DNA of 64,000 nucleotides from NCBI GenBank assembly GCA_028564705.1, contig JAPXFQ010000381.1, positions 166,501 to 230,500 of the forward strand, given 5' to 3'. Shown here piece after piece: positions 12,301 to 24,200 of this stretch; the first letter of the stretch is position 1; every line of letters starts with the position of its first letter. The translations under genes and the position numbers were made by a program. Under the pieces are notes generated by a model that was not told the origin of the DNA, searched no databases, and worked only from the letters and a program-made list of their open reading frames with translations. Origin of the DNA: Apricaphanius iberus (lineage: Eukaryota > Chordata > Actinopteri > Cyprinodontiformes > Aphaniidae).

Positions 12301-15300
12301 ACATTATTATTAAGTATTATTATTGTTCACTGGAACTACAGAACATTATTATTAAGTATTATTATTATTCACTGGAACTACAAAACATTATTATTAAGTA
12401 TTATAATTGTTCACTGGAACTACAGAACATTATTATTAAGTATTATTATTATTCACTGGAACTACAAAACATTATTATTAAGTATTATTATTATTCACTG
12501 GAACTACAAAACATTATTATTAAGTATTATTATTATTCACTGGAACTACAAAACATTATTATTAAGTATTATTATTATTCACTGGAACTAGAAAACATTC
12601 TTATTTATTATTATTATTATTGTTCACTGGAACTACTAAACATTATTATTTAGTATTATTATTATTCACTGGAACTACTAAACATTATTATTTAGTATTA
12701 TTATTATTCACTGGAACTACAAAACATTATTATTAAGTATTATTATTGTTCACTGGAACTACAAAACATTATTATTAAGTATTATTATTATTCACTGGAA
12801 CTAGAAAACATTCTTATTTATTATTATTATTATTATTGTTCACTGGAACTACTAAACATTATTATTTAGTATTATTATTATTCACTGGAACTACAGAACA
12901 TTATTATTAAGTATTATTATTGTTCACTGGAACTACAGAACATTATTATTAAGTATTATTATTATTCACTGGAACTACAAAACATTATTATTAAGTATTA
13001 TTATTGTTCACTGGAACTACAGAACATTTTATTAACTATTATTATTGTCACTGAACTACAAACATTTTATTTATATTATTTATTCACTGGAACTACAAAC
13101 ATTTATTAATATTATTATTATTCACTGGAACTACAAAATTCTTATTATTATTATTATTATTGTTCATGGAACTACAGAACATTATTATTAAGTATTATTA
13201 TTATTCACTGAACTACAAAACATTATTATTAAGTATTATTATATTGTTCACTGGAACTACAGAACATTATTATTAACTATTATTATTGTTCACTGGAACT
13301 ACAAAACATTATTATTAATTATTATTATTGTTCACTGGAACTACAGAACATTATTATTAAGTATTATTATTATTCACTGGAACTACAAAACATTATTATT
13401 AAGTATTATTATTGTTCACTGGAACTACAAAACATTATTATTAAGTATTATTATTATTCACTGGAACTACAAAACATTATTATTAAGTATTATTATTATT
13501 CACTGGAACTACAAAACATTATTATTAAGTATTATTATTATTCACTGGAACTACAAAACATTATTATTAAGTATTATTATTATTCACTGGAACTACAGAA
13601 CATTATTATTAAGTATTATTATTATTCACTGGAACTAGAAAACATTCTTATTTATTATTATTATTGTTCACTGGAACTACTAAACATTATTATTAAGTAT
13701 TATTATTATTCACTGGAACTACAGAACATTATTATTAAGTATTATTATTATTCACTGGAACTACAAAACATTATTATTAAGTATTATTATTATTCACTGG
13801 AACTACAAAACATACTTATTAACTAATTATTATTGTTCACTGGAACTACAAAACATTATTATTAAGTATTATTATTATTCACTGGAACTACTAAACATTA
13901 TTATTAAGTATTATTATATTCACTGGAACTACAAACATTATTATTAAAGTATTATTATTATTCTACACGGAACTACTAAACATTATATTAATATTATTAT
14001 TTTCACTGAACTACAAAACATTTATTAAGTATTATTATTATTCACTGGAACTACAAAAATTATTATTATTATTATTATTGTTCACTGGAACTACAGAACA
14101 TTATTATTTAGTATTATTATTATTCACTGGAACTACAGAACATTATTATTAAGTATTATTATTGTTCACTGGAACTTTACAGAACCATTCTTATTAACTA
14201 TTTATTTATTGTTCACTCGGGAACTACAGAAAGGTTATTATCTAATGTATTAATTATTGTTCACTGGAACTACAAAAACATTATTATTAAGTAATATAAT
14301 TGTTCACTGGAACTACAGAACATTCTTATTAAATATTTATTATTGTTCACTGGAAACTACAGCAAAAGATATTATTAAGTATCTATTTAGATATTCACTT
14401 GGAAACCTACAAAACATTTATTATTAAGTATTATAATTGTTCCACTGGGATACTACAACCGCTCTACCATTCACTTACTACTAATTATTTCATTATCTGA
14501 TCCACTGGATACAAATCACCTCACACACACTTCACCCATTCCACGTCTAACGTATTATTATTGTTCAACTGGAAATCTACAGAACATTCTTATCTAACTA
14601 TTTATGTATTGTTCTACTGGGAACTACAAAAACATTATTATTCAGTATTATAATTGTTACATCTGCGAACTACAAATACATTATTAGTTTAAGTAATTAT
14701 TTATTGTTCCACTGGAACTAGAAAAACCATTTCTTATTTATTATTGTTATTATTTATTTATTGTTCACTGCGAAACAACTAAACATTATTATTAAGCTAT
14801 TATTATTGTTCACTGGAACTACAATACATTATTATTCGTATTTATTATAGACTGTCACTGGAACTACAAAACAATCATTAGTAAGTTATTATTATTATTT
14901 CACTGGGAACTAGAAAACTATCTTTCTTATTAATACTTATTAGTTTATGGTACACACTGGAACTACCAGAACATTCTTATTAACTATTATTATTGTTCAT
15001 CGTGGTACTTACAGAACAAGAACATTATTTATTTTAGTATTATTATTATTCAACTGGAACTACTCACTAAAACATTATTATTAAAGTATTTATTTATTGT
15101 TCACCTGTGAGATGCCTCACAGAACATTCTTAAATAACTATTATTAATTGTTCAATGGGAATCTACAGAACATTATTTATTTACGTTATTATTAATGTTC
15201 ACCTGGAACTTACAATAACATTATTATTAAGTATTATCTATTATTCACTGGAACTACTACAAACATTATTATTATAGTATTTTTACTTGTTCACTGGAAC

Positions 15301-18300
15301 TACAGAACATTCTTATTTAACTAATTATAATTGTTCACTGGAAACTACAGAACATTATTATTAAGTATTTATTATTGGTCACAGGAACTATACAGATCAT
15401 TCATTATTATCAGTATTTATCTATTATTGTTCACTGGAACATACAAAACATTATTATTTAAGTAATATTATTATTCACTCGGAAACTACTAAAACACATA
15501 GTTTAGTATTATTATTATTCACTGGAAATACCATATAAACATTTTAGATTAAGTATTATTATTATTATTCAACTGGAAACTTACTAACATTATTATTTAA
15601 GTATTATTATTGTTCACTGGAACTACATAAACATTTATTTATTAAGTATTATTTATTGTGCACTGGAACTCACTATAACACATTATTATTAAGTATTATT
15701 ATTGGTTCAAACTGGGAAACTACCGACCTTATTATCTAAAGTATTGTTTATTATACACTGGAAACTAGAAAACCATTCTTATTTATTTATTATATTATTG
15801 TTCACTGGAACTTACTAAACCATTATTTTAGTTAATTAGTATTATTCACTGGGAACTACTAAACATTTATTATTAAGTTAGCTATCTATCGACGTGCAAC
15901 TGGATACTACTAAACACTTATTATTAAGCTATTATTATTATTCACTGGACTACAGAATACATTATTACAGTATTATTATTATTCACTGGAACTTAGATAT
16001 AACATTCTTATTTTAATTTTATTTATTTATTAGTGTTCACTGGATCTACTAAACATTTATTTAGTATTTATTCATTATTCACTGGAACTAATAAACATTA
16101 TTACTCAAGTATTTAGTATTTATTCACGGAACACTACTAAACACTTTATTTATTAAGTATTATTAATGTTAACTGGAACTACTAAACATTTATTTATTTA
16201 AGCTATTTATTTATTTGTTCACTGGGAACTACTAAAACTCATTATTATTACCGTATGTATTATCTATTCACTGGAACTACATATCATTATTTATTACGTA
16301 TTTATTATTTGTTCACTGAGGAACTACTAAACATCTATTATTATTTTTAAGTATTATGTATTATTCACGGAACTACTAAACCATGATTATAAAGTATTAT
16401 TTATTGTTTCACTGGAAACTACCTAAATAAACAACTGATTATTATTATTATGATATTTATTTATTAATCACATGGAAACTAGAAAACCATTCTTATTTTA
16501 TTTAATTTATTATTATTATTATTATTGTTCACTGGAACTACTAAACATTATTATTAAGTATTATTATTATTCACTGGAACTAGAAAACATTATTATTAAG
16601 TATTATTATTATTCACTGGAACTAGAAAACATTATTATTTAGTATTATTATTATTCACTGGAACTACTAAACATTATTTTTTTAGTATTATTTATTGGAA
16701 TCTTTCCATTAGCCAATTGCAGCATGATCCCAGGTTACCTCGGAAACGGTGGTGGCTAAGAACTCTGATTGGTCGAAGCTCCAGCCATCCACACACTCCT
16801 CAGTCTGCAGCTGGCTGATGTTCAGAGAACTGTTCAGGTTCAACAGGTGCCACTGAGGCTCCACGTACCTGGGTTAGAACAGGAAGTGATGTCAGAGGTC
16901 TCACCTTCACCATCGAGAAGAACGAAGGCCATGAACCTGTTTACCTCCTGCAGCGGTCAAGTCTATTTCCTGAAGCATCAGGAGGAATGAAGACCTTCAG
17001 CAGCTGTTGCTGGTCCACCTGAAACAGCCAATAAGAGCGCTGCATCAGAACAGGTGAGTGAAACAGGTGAGTTCAGAGTAAGCGCTGTCCTCCACAGCTA
17101 CTGTTTTAGATACTTCGCTGCTGCAACAGCTGATTCAGCGAGCTCAGCGAGGTTACCTGGTAAAGAGACAGGTTACCTGGTAAGGAGACAGGTTACCTGG
17201 TAAAGAGACAGGTTACCTGGTAGAGAGACAGGTTACCTGGTAAGAGACAGGTTACCTGGTAAAGAGACAGGTTGCCTGGTAGAGAGACAGGTTACCTGGT
17301 AAAGAGACAGGTTACCTGGTAAAGAGACAGGTTGCCTGGTAAAGAGACAGGTTACCTGGTAGAGAGACAGGTTACCTGGTAAAGAGACAGGTTACCTGGT
17401 AAAGAGACAGGTTGCCTGGTAGAGAGACAGGTTGCCTGGTAGAGAGACAGGTTACCTGGTAGAGAGACAGGTTGCCTGGTAGAGAGACAGGTTGCCTGGT
17501 AGAGAGACAGGTTGCCTGGTAGAGAGACAGGTTACCTGTTAAAGAGACAGGTTGCCTGGTAAAGAGACAGGTTGCCTGGTAGAGAGACAGGTTACCTGGT
17601 AGATATACAGGTTAGTAGAGAGACAGGTTACCTGGTATGGAGACAGGCTACCTGGTAGACAGACAGGTTACCTGGTAGAGAGACAGGTTACCTGGTAGAC
17701 AGACAGGTTACCTGGTAAAGAGACAGGTTACCTGGTAGACAGACAGGTTACCTGGTAGACAGACAGGTTACCTGGTAGAGAGACAGGTTAACTGGTAGGG
17801 AGACAGGTTACCTTGTAGACAGACAGGTTACCTGGTAAAGAGACAGGTTGCCTGGTAGAGAGACCGGTTGCCTGGTAGACAGACAGGTTAACTGGTACGG
17901 AGACAGGTTACCTGGTAGAGAGACAGGTTAACTGGTAGAGAGACAGGTTAACTGGTAGATATACAGGTTAGTAGAGAGACAGGTTACCTGGTAGGTGAGA
18001 CAGGTTACCTGGTAAAGAGACAGGTTACTTGGTAGGGAGACAGGTTACCTGGTAGGTGAGACAGGCTACCTGGTAGTTGAGACAGGTTACTTGGTAGGTG
18101 AGACAGGTTACCTGGTAGGGATACAGGCTACCTAGTAAAGAGAAAGGTTACCTGGTCGAGAGACAGGTTAACTGGTAGGGAGACAGGTTACCTGGTAGAT
18201 AGACAGGTTACCTGGTAGATATACAGGTTAGTAGAGAGACAGATTACCTGGTATGCAGACAGGCTACCTGGTAGACAGACAGGTTACCTAGTAGAGAGAC

Positions 18301-21300
18301 AGGTTAACTGGTAGGGAGACAGGTTACCTGGTAGACAGACAGGTTACCTGGTAGGGAGACAGGTTACCTGGTAGACAGACAGGTTACCTGGTAAAGAGAC
18401 AGGTTACCTGGTAGACAGACAGGTTACCTGGTAGACAGACAGGTTACCTGGTAGAGAGACAGGTTAACTGGTAGGGAGACAGGTTACCTGGTAGACAGAC
18501 AGGTTACCTGGTAAAGAGACAGGTTGCCTGGTAGAGAGACCGGTTGCCTGGTAGACAGACAGGTTAACTGGTAGGGAGACAGGTTACCTGGTAGAGAGAC
18601 AGGTTAACTGGTAGAAACAAAAGAGACAGGTTACCTGGTAAACACCAAAAAAACCAGACAGACAGGTTACCTGGTAGAGAGACAGGTTAACTGGTAGGAG
18701 ACAGGTTACCTGGTAGACAGACAGGTTACCTGGTAGGGAGACAGGTTACCTGGTAGACAGACAGGTTACCTGGTAAACAGACAGGTTACCTGGTAGACAG
18801 ACAGGTTACCTGGTAGACAGACAGGTTACCTGGTAGACAGACAGGTTAACTGGTAGAGAGACAGGTTACCTGGTAGACAGACAGGTTACCTGGTAGAGAG
18901 ACAGGTTGCCTGGTAGGGAGACAGGTTACCTGGTAAAGAGACAGGTTGCCTGGTAGAGAGACAGGTTGCCTGGTAGACAGACAGGTTAACTGGTAGACAG
19001 ACAGGTTAACTGGTAGGGAGACAGGTTACCTGGTAGAGAGACAGGTTACCTGGTAGACAGACAGGTTACCTGGTAGACAGACAGGTTACCTTGTAGACAG
19101 ACAGGTTATCTGTAGCAGACAGGTTACCTGTTAAGAGACAGACTACCTGGTAAAGAGACAGGTTACCTGGTAGACAGACAGGTTACCTGGTAGAGAGACA
19201 GGTTACCTGGTAGAGAGACAGGTTACCTGGTAGAGAGACAGGTTGCCTGGTAGAGAGACAGGTTACCTGGTAGAGAGACAGGTTGCCTGGTAGAGAGACA
19301 GGTTACCTGGTAGACAGACAGGTTAACTGGTAGGAAGACATGTTGCCTGGTAGAGAGACAGGTTGCCTGGTAGAGAGACAGGTTACCTGGTAGAGAGACA
19401 GGTTGCCTGGTTGAGAGACAGGTTACCTGGTAGAGAGACAGGTTGCCTGGTAGACAGACAGGTTACCTGGTAGACAGACAGGTTACCTGGTAGACAGAAA
19501 GGTTAACTTGTAGAAAGACAGGTTGCCAGGTAGAGAGACAGGTTAACTGGTAGAGAGACAGGTTAACTGGTAGGGAGACAGGTTACCTGGTAGAAAGACA
19601 GGTTACATGGTAGAGAGACAGGTTAACTGGTAGGGAGACAGGTTACCTGGTAAAGAGACAGGTTGCCTGGTAGAGAGACAGGTTGCCTGGTAGACAGACA
19701 GGTTAACTGGTAGACAGACAGGTTAACTGGTAGACAGACAGGTTACCTGGTAGACAGACAGGTTACCTGGTAGACAGACAGGTTACCTTGTAGACAGACA
19801 GGTTACCTGGTAGACAGACAGGTTGCCTGGTAGAGAGACAGGTTAACTGGTAGAGAGACAGGTTGCCTGGTAGAGAGACAGGTTGCCTGGTAGAGAGACA
19901 GGTTACCTGGTAGAGAGACAGGTTGCCTGGTTGAGAGACAGGTTACCTGGTAGAGAGACAGGTTGCCTGGTAGACAGACAGGTTACCTGGTAGACAGACA
20001 GGTTACCTGGTAGACAGAAAGGTTAACTTGTAGAAAGACAGGTTGCCAGGTAGAGAGACAGGTTAACTGGTAGAGAGACAGGTTAACTGGTAGGGAGACA
20101 GGTTACCTGGTAGAAAGACAGGTTACATGGTAGAGAGACAGGTTAACTGGTAGGGAGACAGGTTACCTGGTAAAGAGACAGGTTGGCTGGTAGAGAGACA
20201 GGTTGCCTGGTAGACAGACAGGTTAACTGGTAGACAGACAGGTTAACTGGTAGACAGACAGGTTACCTGGTAGACAGATAGGTTACCTGGTAGACAGACA
20301 GGTTACCTTGTAGACAGACAGGTTACCTGGTAGACAGACAGGTTGCCTGGTAGAGAGACAGGTTAACTGGTAGATAGACAGGTTACCTGGTAGACAGACA
20401 GGTTACCTGGTAGAGAGACAGGTTACCTGGTAGAGAGACAGGTTAACTGGTAGAGAGACAGGTTGCCTGGTAGAGAGACAGGTTACCTGGTAGAGAGACA
20501 GGTTGCCTGGTAGAGAGACAGGTTACCTGGTAGACAGACAGGTTAACTGGTAGGAAGACAGGTTGCCTGGTAGAGAGACAGGTTGCCTGGTAGAGAGACA
20601 GGTTACCTGGTAGAGAGACAGGTTACCTGGTAGACAGACAGGTTACCTGGTAGAGAGACAGGTTGCCTGGTAGACAGACAGGTTACCTGGTAGACAGACA
20701 GGTTACCTGGTAGACAGACAGGTTAACTTGTAGAAAGACAGGTTGCCAGGTAGAGAGACAGGTTAACTGTAGAGAACAGGTTAACTGGTAGAGACAGTTA
20801 CGGTAGAAAGACAGTTACCTGGTAGAGAGACAGGTTCGGTAGACAGAAGGTTACTGTAGAAGACAGGTTCCTGGTAGAAGACGTCCTGGTAGAAGACAGG
20901 TTACCTGGTAGACAACAGGTTACCTGGTAACAGAACCAGAGAGATATGCCGGTAGAGAGACAGGTTACCTGGTAGACAGACAGGTTACCTGGTAGACAGA
21001 GGGTTACCTGGGAGAGAGATAGGTTGCCTGGTAGAGAGACAGGTTACCTGGTAAAGAGACAGGTTGCCTGGTAGACAGACAAGTTAACTGGTAGACAGAC
21101 AGGTTAACTGGTAGGGAGACAGGTTACCTGGTAGACAGATAGGTTACCTTGTAGACAGACAGGTTACCTGGTAGAAAGACAGGTTAACTGGTAGATAGAC
21201 AGGTTAACTGGTAGACAGACAGGTTACCTGGTAGAAAGACAGGTTGCCTGGTAGAGAGACAGGTTAACTGGTAGAGAGACAGGTTACCTGGTAGACAGAC

Positions 21301-22966
21301 AGGTTACCTGGTAGAGAGACAGGTTACCTGGTAGAGAGACAGGTTAACTGGTAGGGAGACAGGTTACCTGGTAGGGAGACAGGTTACCTGGGAGAGAGAT
21401 AGGTTGCCTGGTAGACAGACAGGTTACCTGGTAAAGAGACAGGTTGCCTGGTAGAGAGACAGGTTGCCTGGTAGAGAGACAGGTTGCCTGGTAGACAGAC
21501 AGGTTGCCTGGTAGACAGACAGGTTACCTGGTAGACATAGGGTTACCTGGGAGAGAGATATGTTGCCTGGTAGAGAGACAGGTTACCTGGTAGACAGACA
21601 GGTTACCTGGTAGACAGAGGGTTACCTGGGAGAGAGATAGGTTGCCTGGTAGAGAGACAGGTTACCTGGTAAAGAGACAGGTTGCCTGGTAGAGAGACAG
21701 GTTGCCTGGTAGACAGACAGGTTAACTGCTAGACAGACAGGTTAACTGGTAGGGAGACAGGTTACCTGGTAGACAGATAGGTTACCTTGTAGACAGACAG
21801 GTTACCTGGTAGAAAGACAGGTTAACTGGTAGATAGACAGGTTAACTGGTAGACAGACAGGTTACCTGGTAGAAAGACAGGTTGCCTGGTAGACAGACAG
21901 GCTACCTTGTAGACAGACAGGTTACCTGGTAGACAGACAGGTTGCCTGGTAGAGAGACAGGTTAACTGGTAGACAGACAGGTTACCTGGTAGAGAGACAG
22001 GTTAACTGGTAGGGAGACAGGTTACCTGGTAGACAGACAGGTTACCTGGGAGAGAGATAGGTTGCCTGGTAGACAGACAAGTTACCTGGTAAAGAGACAG
22101 GTTGCCTGGTAGAGAGCCAGGTTGCCTGGTAGAGAGACAGGTTGCCTGGTAGGGAGACAGGTTACCTGGTAGACAGACAGGTTACCTGGGAGAGAGATAG
22201 GTTGCCTGGTAGACAGACAGGTTACCTGGTAAAGAGACAGGTTGCCTGGTAGAGAGACAGGTTGCCTGGTAGAGAGACAGGTTACCTGGTAGAGACAGGT
22301 TAACTGGTAGGGAGACAGGTTACCTGGTAGACAGACAGGTTACCTGGGAGAGAGATAGGTTGCCTGGTAGACAGACAGGTTACCTGGTAAAGAGACAGGT
22401 TGCCTGGTAGAGAGACAGGTTACCTGGTAGACAGACAGGTTAACTGGTAGGAAGACAGTTTGCCTGGTAGAGACACAGATTGCCTGGTAGAGAGACAGGT
22501 TACCTGGTAGAGAGACAGGTTACCTGGTAGACAGACAAGTTACCTGGTACACAGACAGGTTACCTGGTACACAGACAGGTTACCTGGTAGAGAGACAGGT
22601 TACCTGGTAGAGAGACAGGTTACCTGGTAGGGAGACAGGTTACCTGGTAGACAGACAGGTTAACTTGTAGAGAGACAGGTTACCTGGTAGGTCAGCGCCA
22701 GGTGATCCAGGCTCTGATTGGTCGCCGGGTTGCAGTGATGCATTGGTATCCCTGAGACGAAGTTGTTCAGCAGGTTCTGACTCGCCATCATCAGACCAGG
22801 TAAACTGATCAGGGTCACATGGATCCACTGGTACCTTCCAAAACCGCCAACCTCACCATGGCAACCAGACAAGAGGGGAGCAACGTTACACACCTGTCCT
22901 CCAGGTAATCGGTGCCTCAGAGAAAGGAAACGGACTCACCTCCTCTAGCAGGTCTGTGAAGCCCAT
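5341..22966 (-). CDS. SLC22 family organic anion transporter (OAT1/OAT3-like), 15-exon model
   Basis: Plasma-membrane MFS carrier of the SLC22 organic anion branch. Exons in transcript order: 22940-22966 (start MGFTDLLEE), 22684-22851, 16945-17018, 16739-16868, 10683-10786, 10456-10610, 9895-10063, 7029-7152, 6839-6954, 6701-6755, 6456-6615, 6097-6205, 5933-6011, 5493-5620, tentative 5341-5383. Total 1641 nt, 546 residues, normal for OATs. All phases join. Visible marks are TM1 after VGGFGRYQ, a glycosylatable extracellular loop (NQS, NSS, NIS) ending in CVDGW, the MFS motif GGLSDRFGRKS, the SLC22 motif [22 protein letters not shown], and the C-terminal [17 protein letters not shown]. Exons of 104, 155, 169, 124, 116 and 109 bp match the family pattern. 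The usual 215-bp exon is split 55+160, and the usual first exon is in four pieces. One acceptor (of 22684-22851) is weak, ending GTGAG. Exact paralogue not determined. Confidence 0.9.
7570..8745 (+). mobile_element. LINE 3' part with shared tail, inside an SLC22 intron
   Basis: Plus-strand remnant of a Rex1/L2-like LINE. It encodes a C-terminal segment with [27 protein letters not shown] and [12 protein letters not shown], words typical of the region after the reverse transcriptase in this clade, then stops. It is followed by the 3' tail with CAGACGGTCGTGGCAGATGA, the GGTTCTG run and the segment ending GCTCAGTATGAGGGATTGCT. The same tail recurs at 25.8, 44.1, 53.8 and 63.8 kb. It is antisense to the host gene and lies between the exons at 9895-10063 and 7029-7152. 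Confidence 0.85.
9364..9392. repeat. (TA)n microsatellite
   Basis: About 14 TA dinucleotides in an SLC22 intron. A simple repeat with no sign of function. Confidence 0.95.
10965..16690. repeat. 42-bp AT-rich minisatellite filling an SLC22 intron, about 136 copies
   Basis: Tandem copies of a 42-bp unit built from GTTCACTGGAACTACAAAAC followed by ATTATTATTAAGTATTATTATT. It fills nearly all of the intron between the exons at 16739-16868 and 10683-10786, starting about 40 nt past the donor on the transcribed strand. Because 42 is divisible by three it yields artefactual open frames. From about 13,020 and especially 13,900 to 16,500, the copies carry very frequent single-base insertions and deletions, unlike the clean flanks. 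This looks like raw long-read error rather than biology. The unit does not contain a recognisable copy of either flanking splice junction. Confidence 0.95.
17155..22683. repeat. 20-bp minisatellite built on a 5' splice site, about 276 copies
   Basis: On the transcribed (minus) strand the unit is CTACCAGGTAACCTGTCTCT. The adjacent exon (22684-22851) ends CTGACCTACCAG and is followed by GTAACCTGTCTCTCTAC. So the unit is the last coding bases plus the splice donor, copied through the whole intron up to about 140 nt before the next acceptor. Donor cores vary between copies: many keep CAG/GT, many have CAG/GC, many have CAG/TT (donor destroyed). A higher-order repeat of 26 units (520 bp) is visible at about 19,400-19,680 versus 19,920-20,200. 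The stretch 20,770-20,940 has many deletions and may be sequencing error. Confidence 0.95.
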
Positions 22967-23640
22967 CTGAGCGAGAAGATGCAGAAGAACAGGAGCCGTG
23001 GGGAGAGTTCAGGATCTGAGCTGCAGGTCCATCAAAGCAGAACAATTACAACTCAACACCAACCATAACTGTCCTACCAGTAACCGCTCCCACTTCCCAC
23101 CAGAACCGGACCGGTCTCCTGCTTCTGGCCTGAGCTGGAAATCTGAAATATCTGAAAAGTTTGCTGAGAATTCCAGAAGGATTACAGAGGATTTAGTGGC
23201 TCTACTTACAGTCTGAAGGCAGCTGGACGACTGGAGCCAGAGGACAGATGTCTGCAGGTGAAGTGTGGACATTAATGATTGAAAGACGGGAACCAAGATG
23301 GAGTCCAAGCGGTTCTTGTTGGATCAATGAGTCTCCTGAAGGTTAATATGTCACTGGGGAAACTGGTCCATCTGCTGCTCTGAGCTGGTGGAACGTTCTC
23401 TGGTTCTGTTTCAGAGCTGGTCTGTCCAGAACACTGTGTCCCATCCTGGTCCCTCTGGGTCACACTGTTTGTTTTACTGACTTTGTCCCTCGCTGAGTTC
23501 TGCTGGAGACCGGTTCTGGAGGAACTGGTCCAGCAGAGATTCAGACAACAAACATCTCAGCAGGTCTCAGACAGATGAACCTCACAGCTCTGGTCACCTG
23601 ATCGGTACGTAGAGATCCCTCAGCCAATCAGGAGGGAGCA
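22967..23640. promoter_or_regulatory. Region upstream of the SLC22 start codon
   Basis: About 670 bp upstream of the ATG at 22966-22964 on the minus strand. It should hold the 5' UTR and promoter of the transporter gene. I see no clear TATA box and no further coding exon. Short open frames here have no recognisable domain. The label rests on position only. Confidence 0.4.
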
Positions 23641-23654
23641 GATCAGACGGAAGC

Positions 23655-24200
23655 TAGGGAGTAACCCAGGTGAGACAGAAGGGGGACACCTGGATAGGTG
23701 AGGCAGACGGGGGACACCCGGATAGGTGAGGCAGACGGGGGACACCCGGACAGGTGAGGTAGACGGGGGACACCCGGATAGGTGAGGCAGACGGGGGACA
23801 CCCGGATAGGTGAGGCAGACGGGAGACACCCGGATAGGTGAGGTAGACGGGGGACACCCGGACAGGTGAGGCAGACGGGGGACACCAGGACAGGTGAGGC
23901 AGACGGGGGACACCCGGACAGGTGAGGCAGACTGGGGACACCCGGACAGGTGAGGCAGACGGGGGACACCCGGACAGGTGAGGCAGACGGGGGACACCCG
24001 GACAGGTTAGGTAGACGGGGGACACCCGGACAGGTGAGGCAGACGGGGGACACCCGGACAGGTGAGGCAGACGGGGGACACCCGGATAGGTGAGGCAGAC
24101 GGGGGACACCCGGATAGGTGAGGCAGACGGGGGACACCCGGACAGGTGAGGCAGACGGGGGACACCCGGACAGGTGAGGCAGACGGGGGACATCTGGACA
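23655..24200. repeat. 28-bp GC-rich minisatellite, about 20 copies
   Basis: Tandem 28-bp units with core GACACCCGGACAGGTGAGGC on the plus strand, located 0.7-1.2 kb upstream of the SLC22 start codon. The three minus-strand open frames across it (about 125-180 codons of repeating PVCLTCPGVPRLPHLSGC) all code the same repeat in shifted registers and are not genes. The plus strand of each unit contains CAG/GTGAGG, which resembles a splice donor, but no plus-strand gene was found here. Confidence 0.95.

Noticed and set aside
10965..12640. Satellite or centromeric DNA
   Set aside because: The array lies within an intron of a gene with intact exons on both sides, so it is an intronic minisatellite.
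23620..24193. Minus-strand frames of 125-179 codons rich in PVCLTCPGVPRLPHLSG
   Set aside because: All three are the 28-bp minisatellite read in shifted registers.
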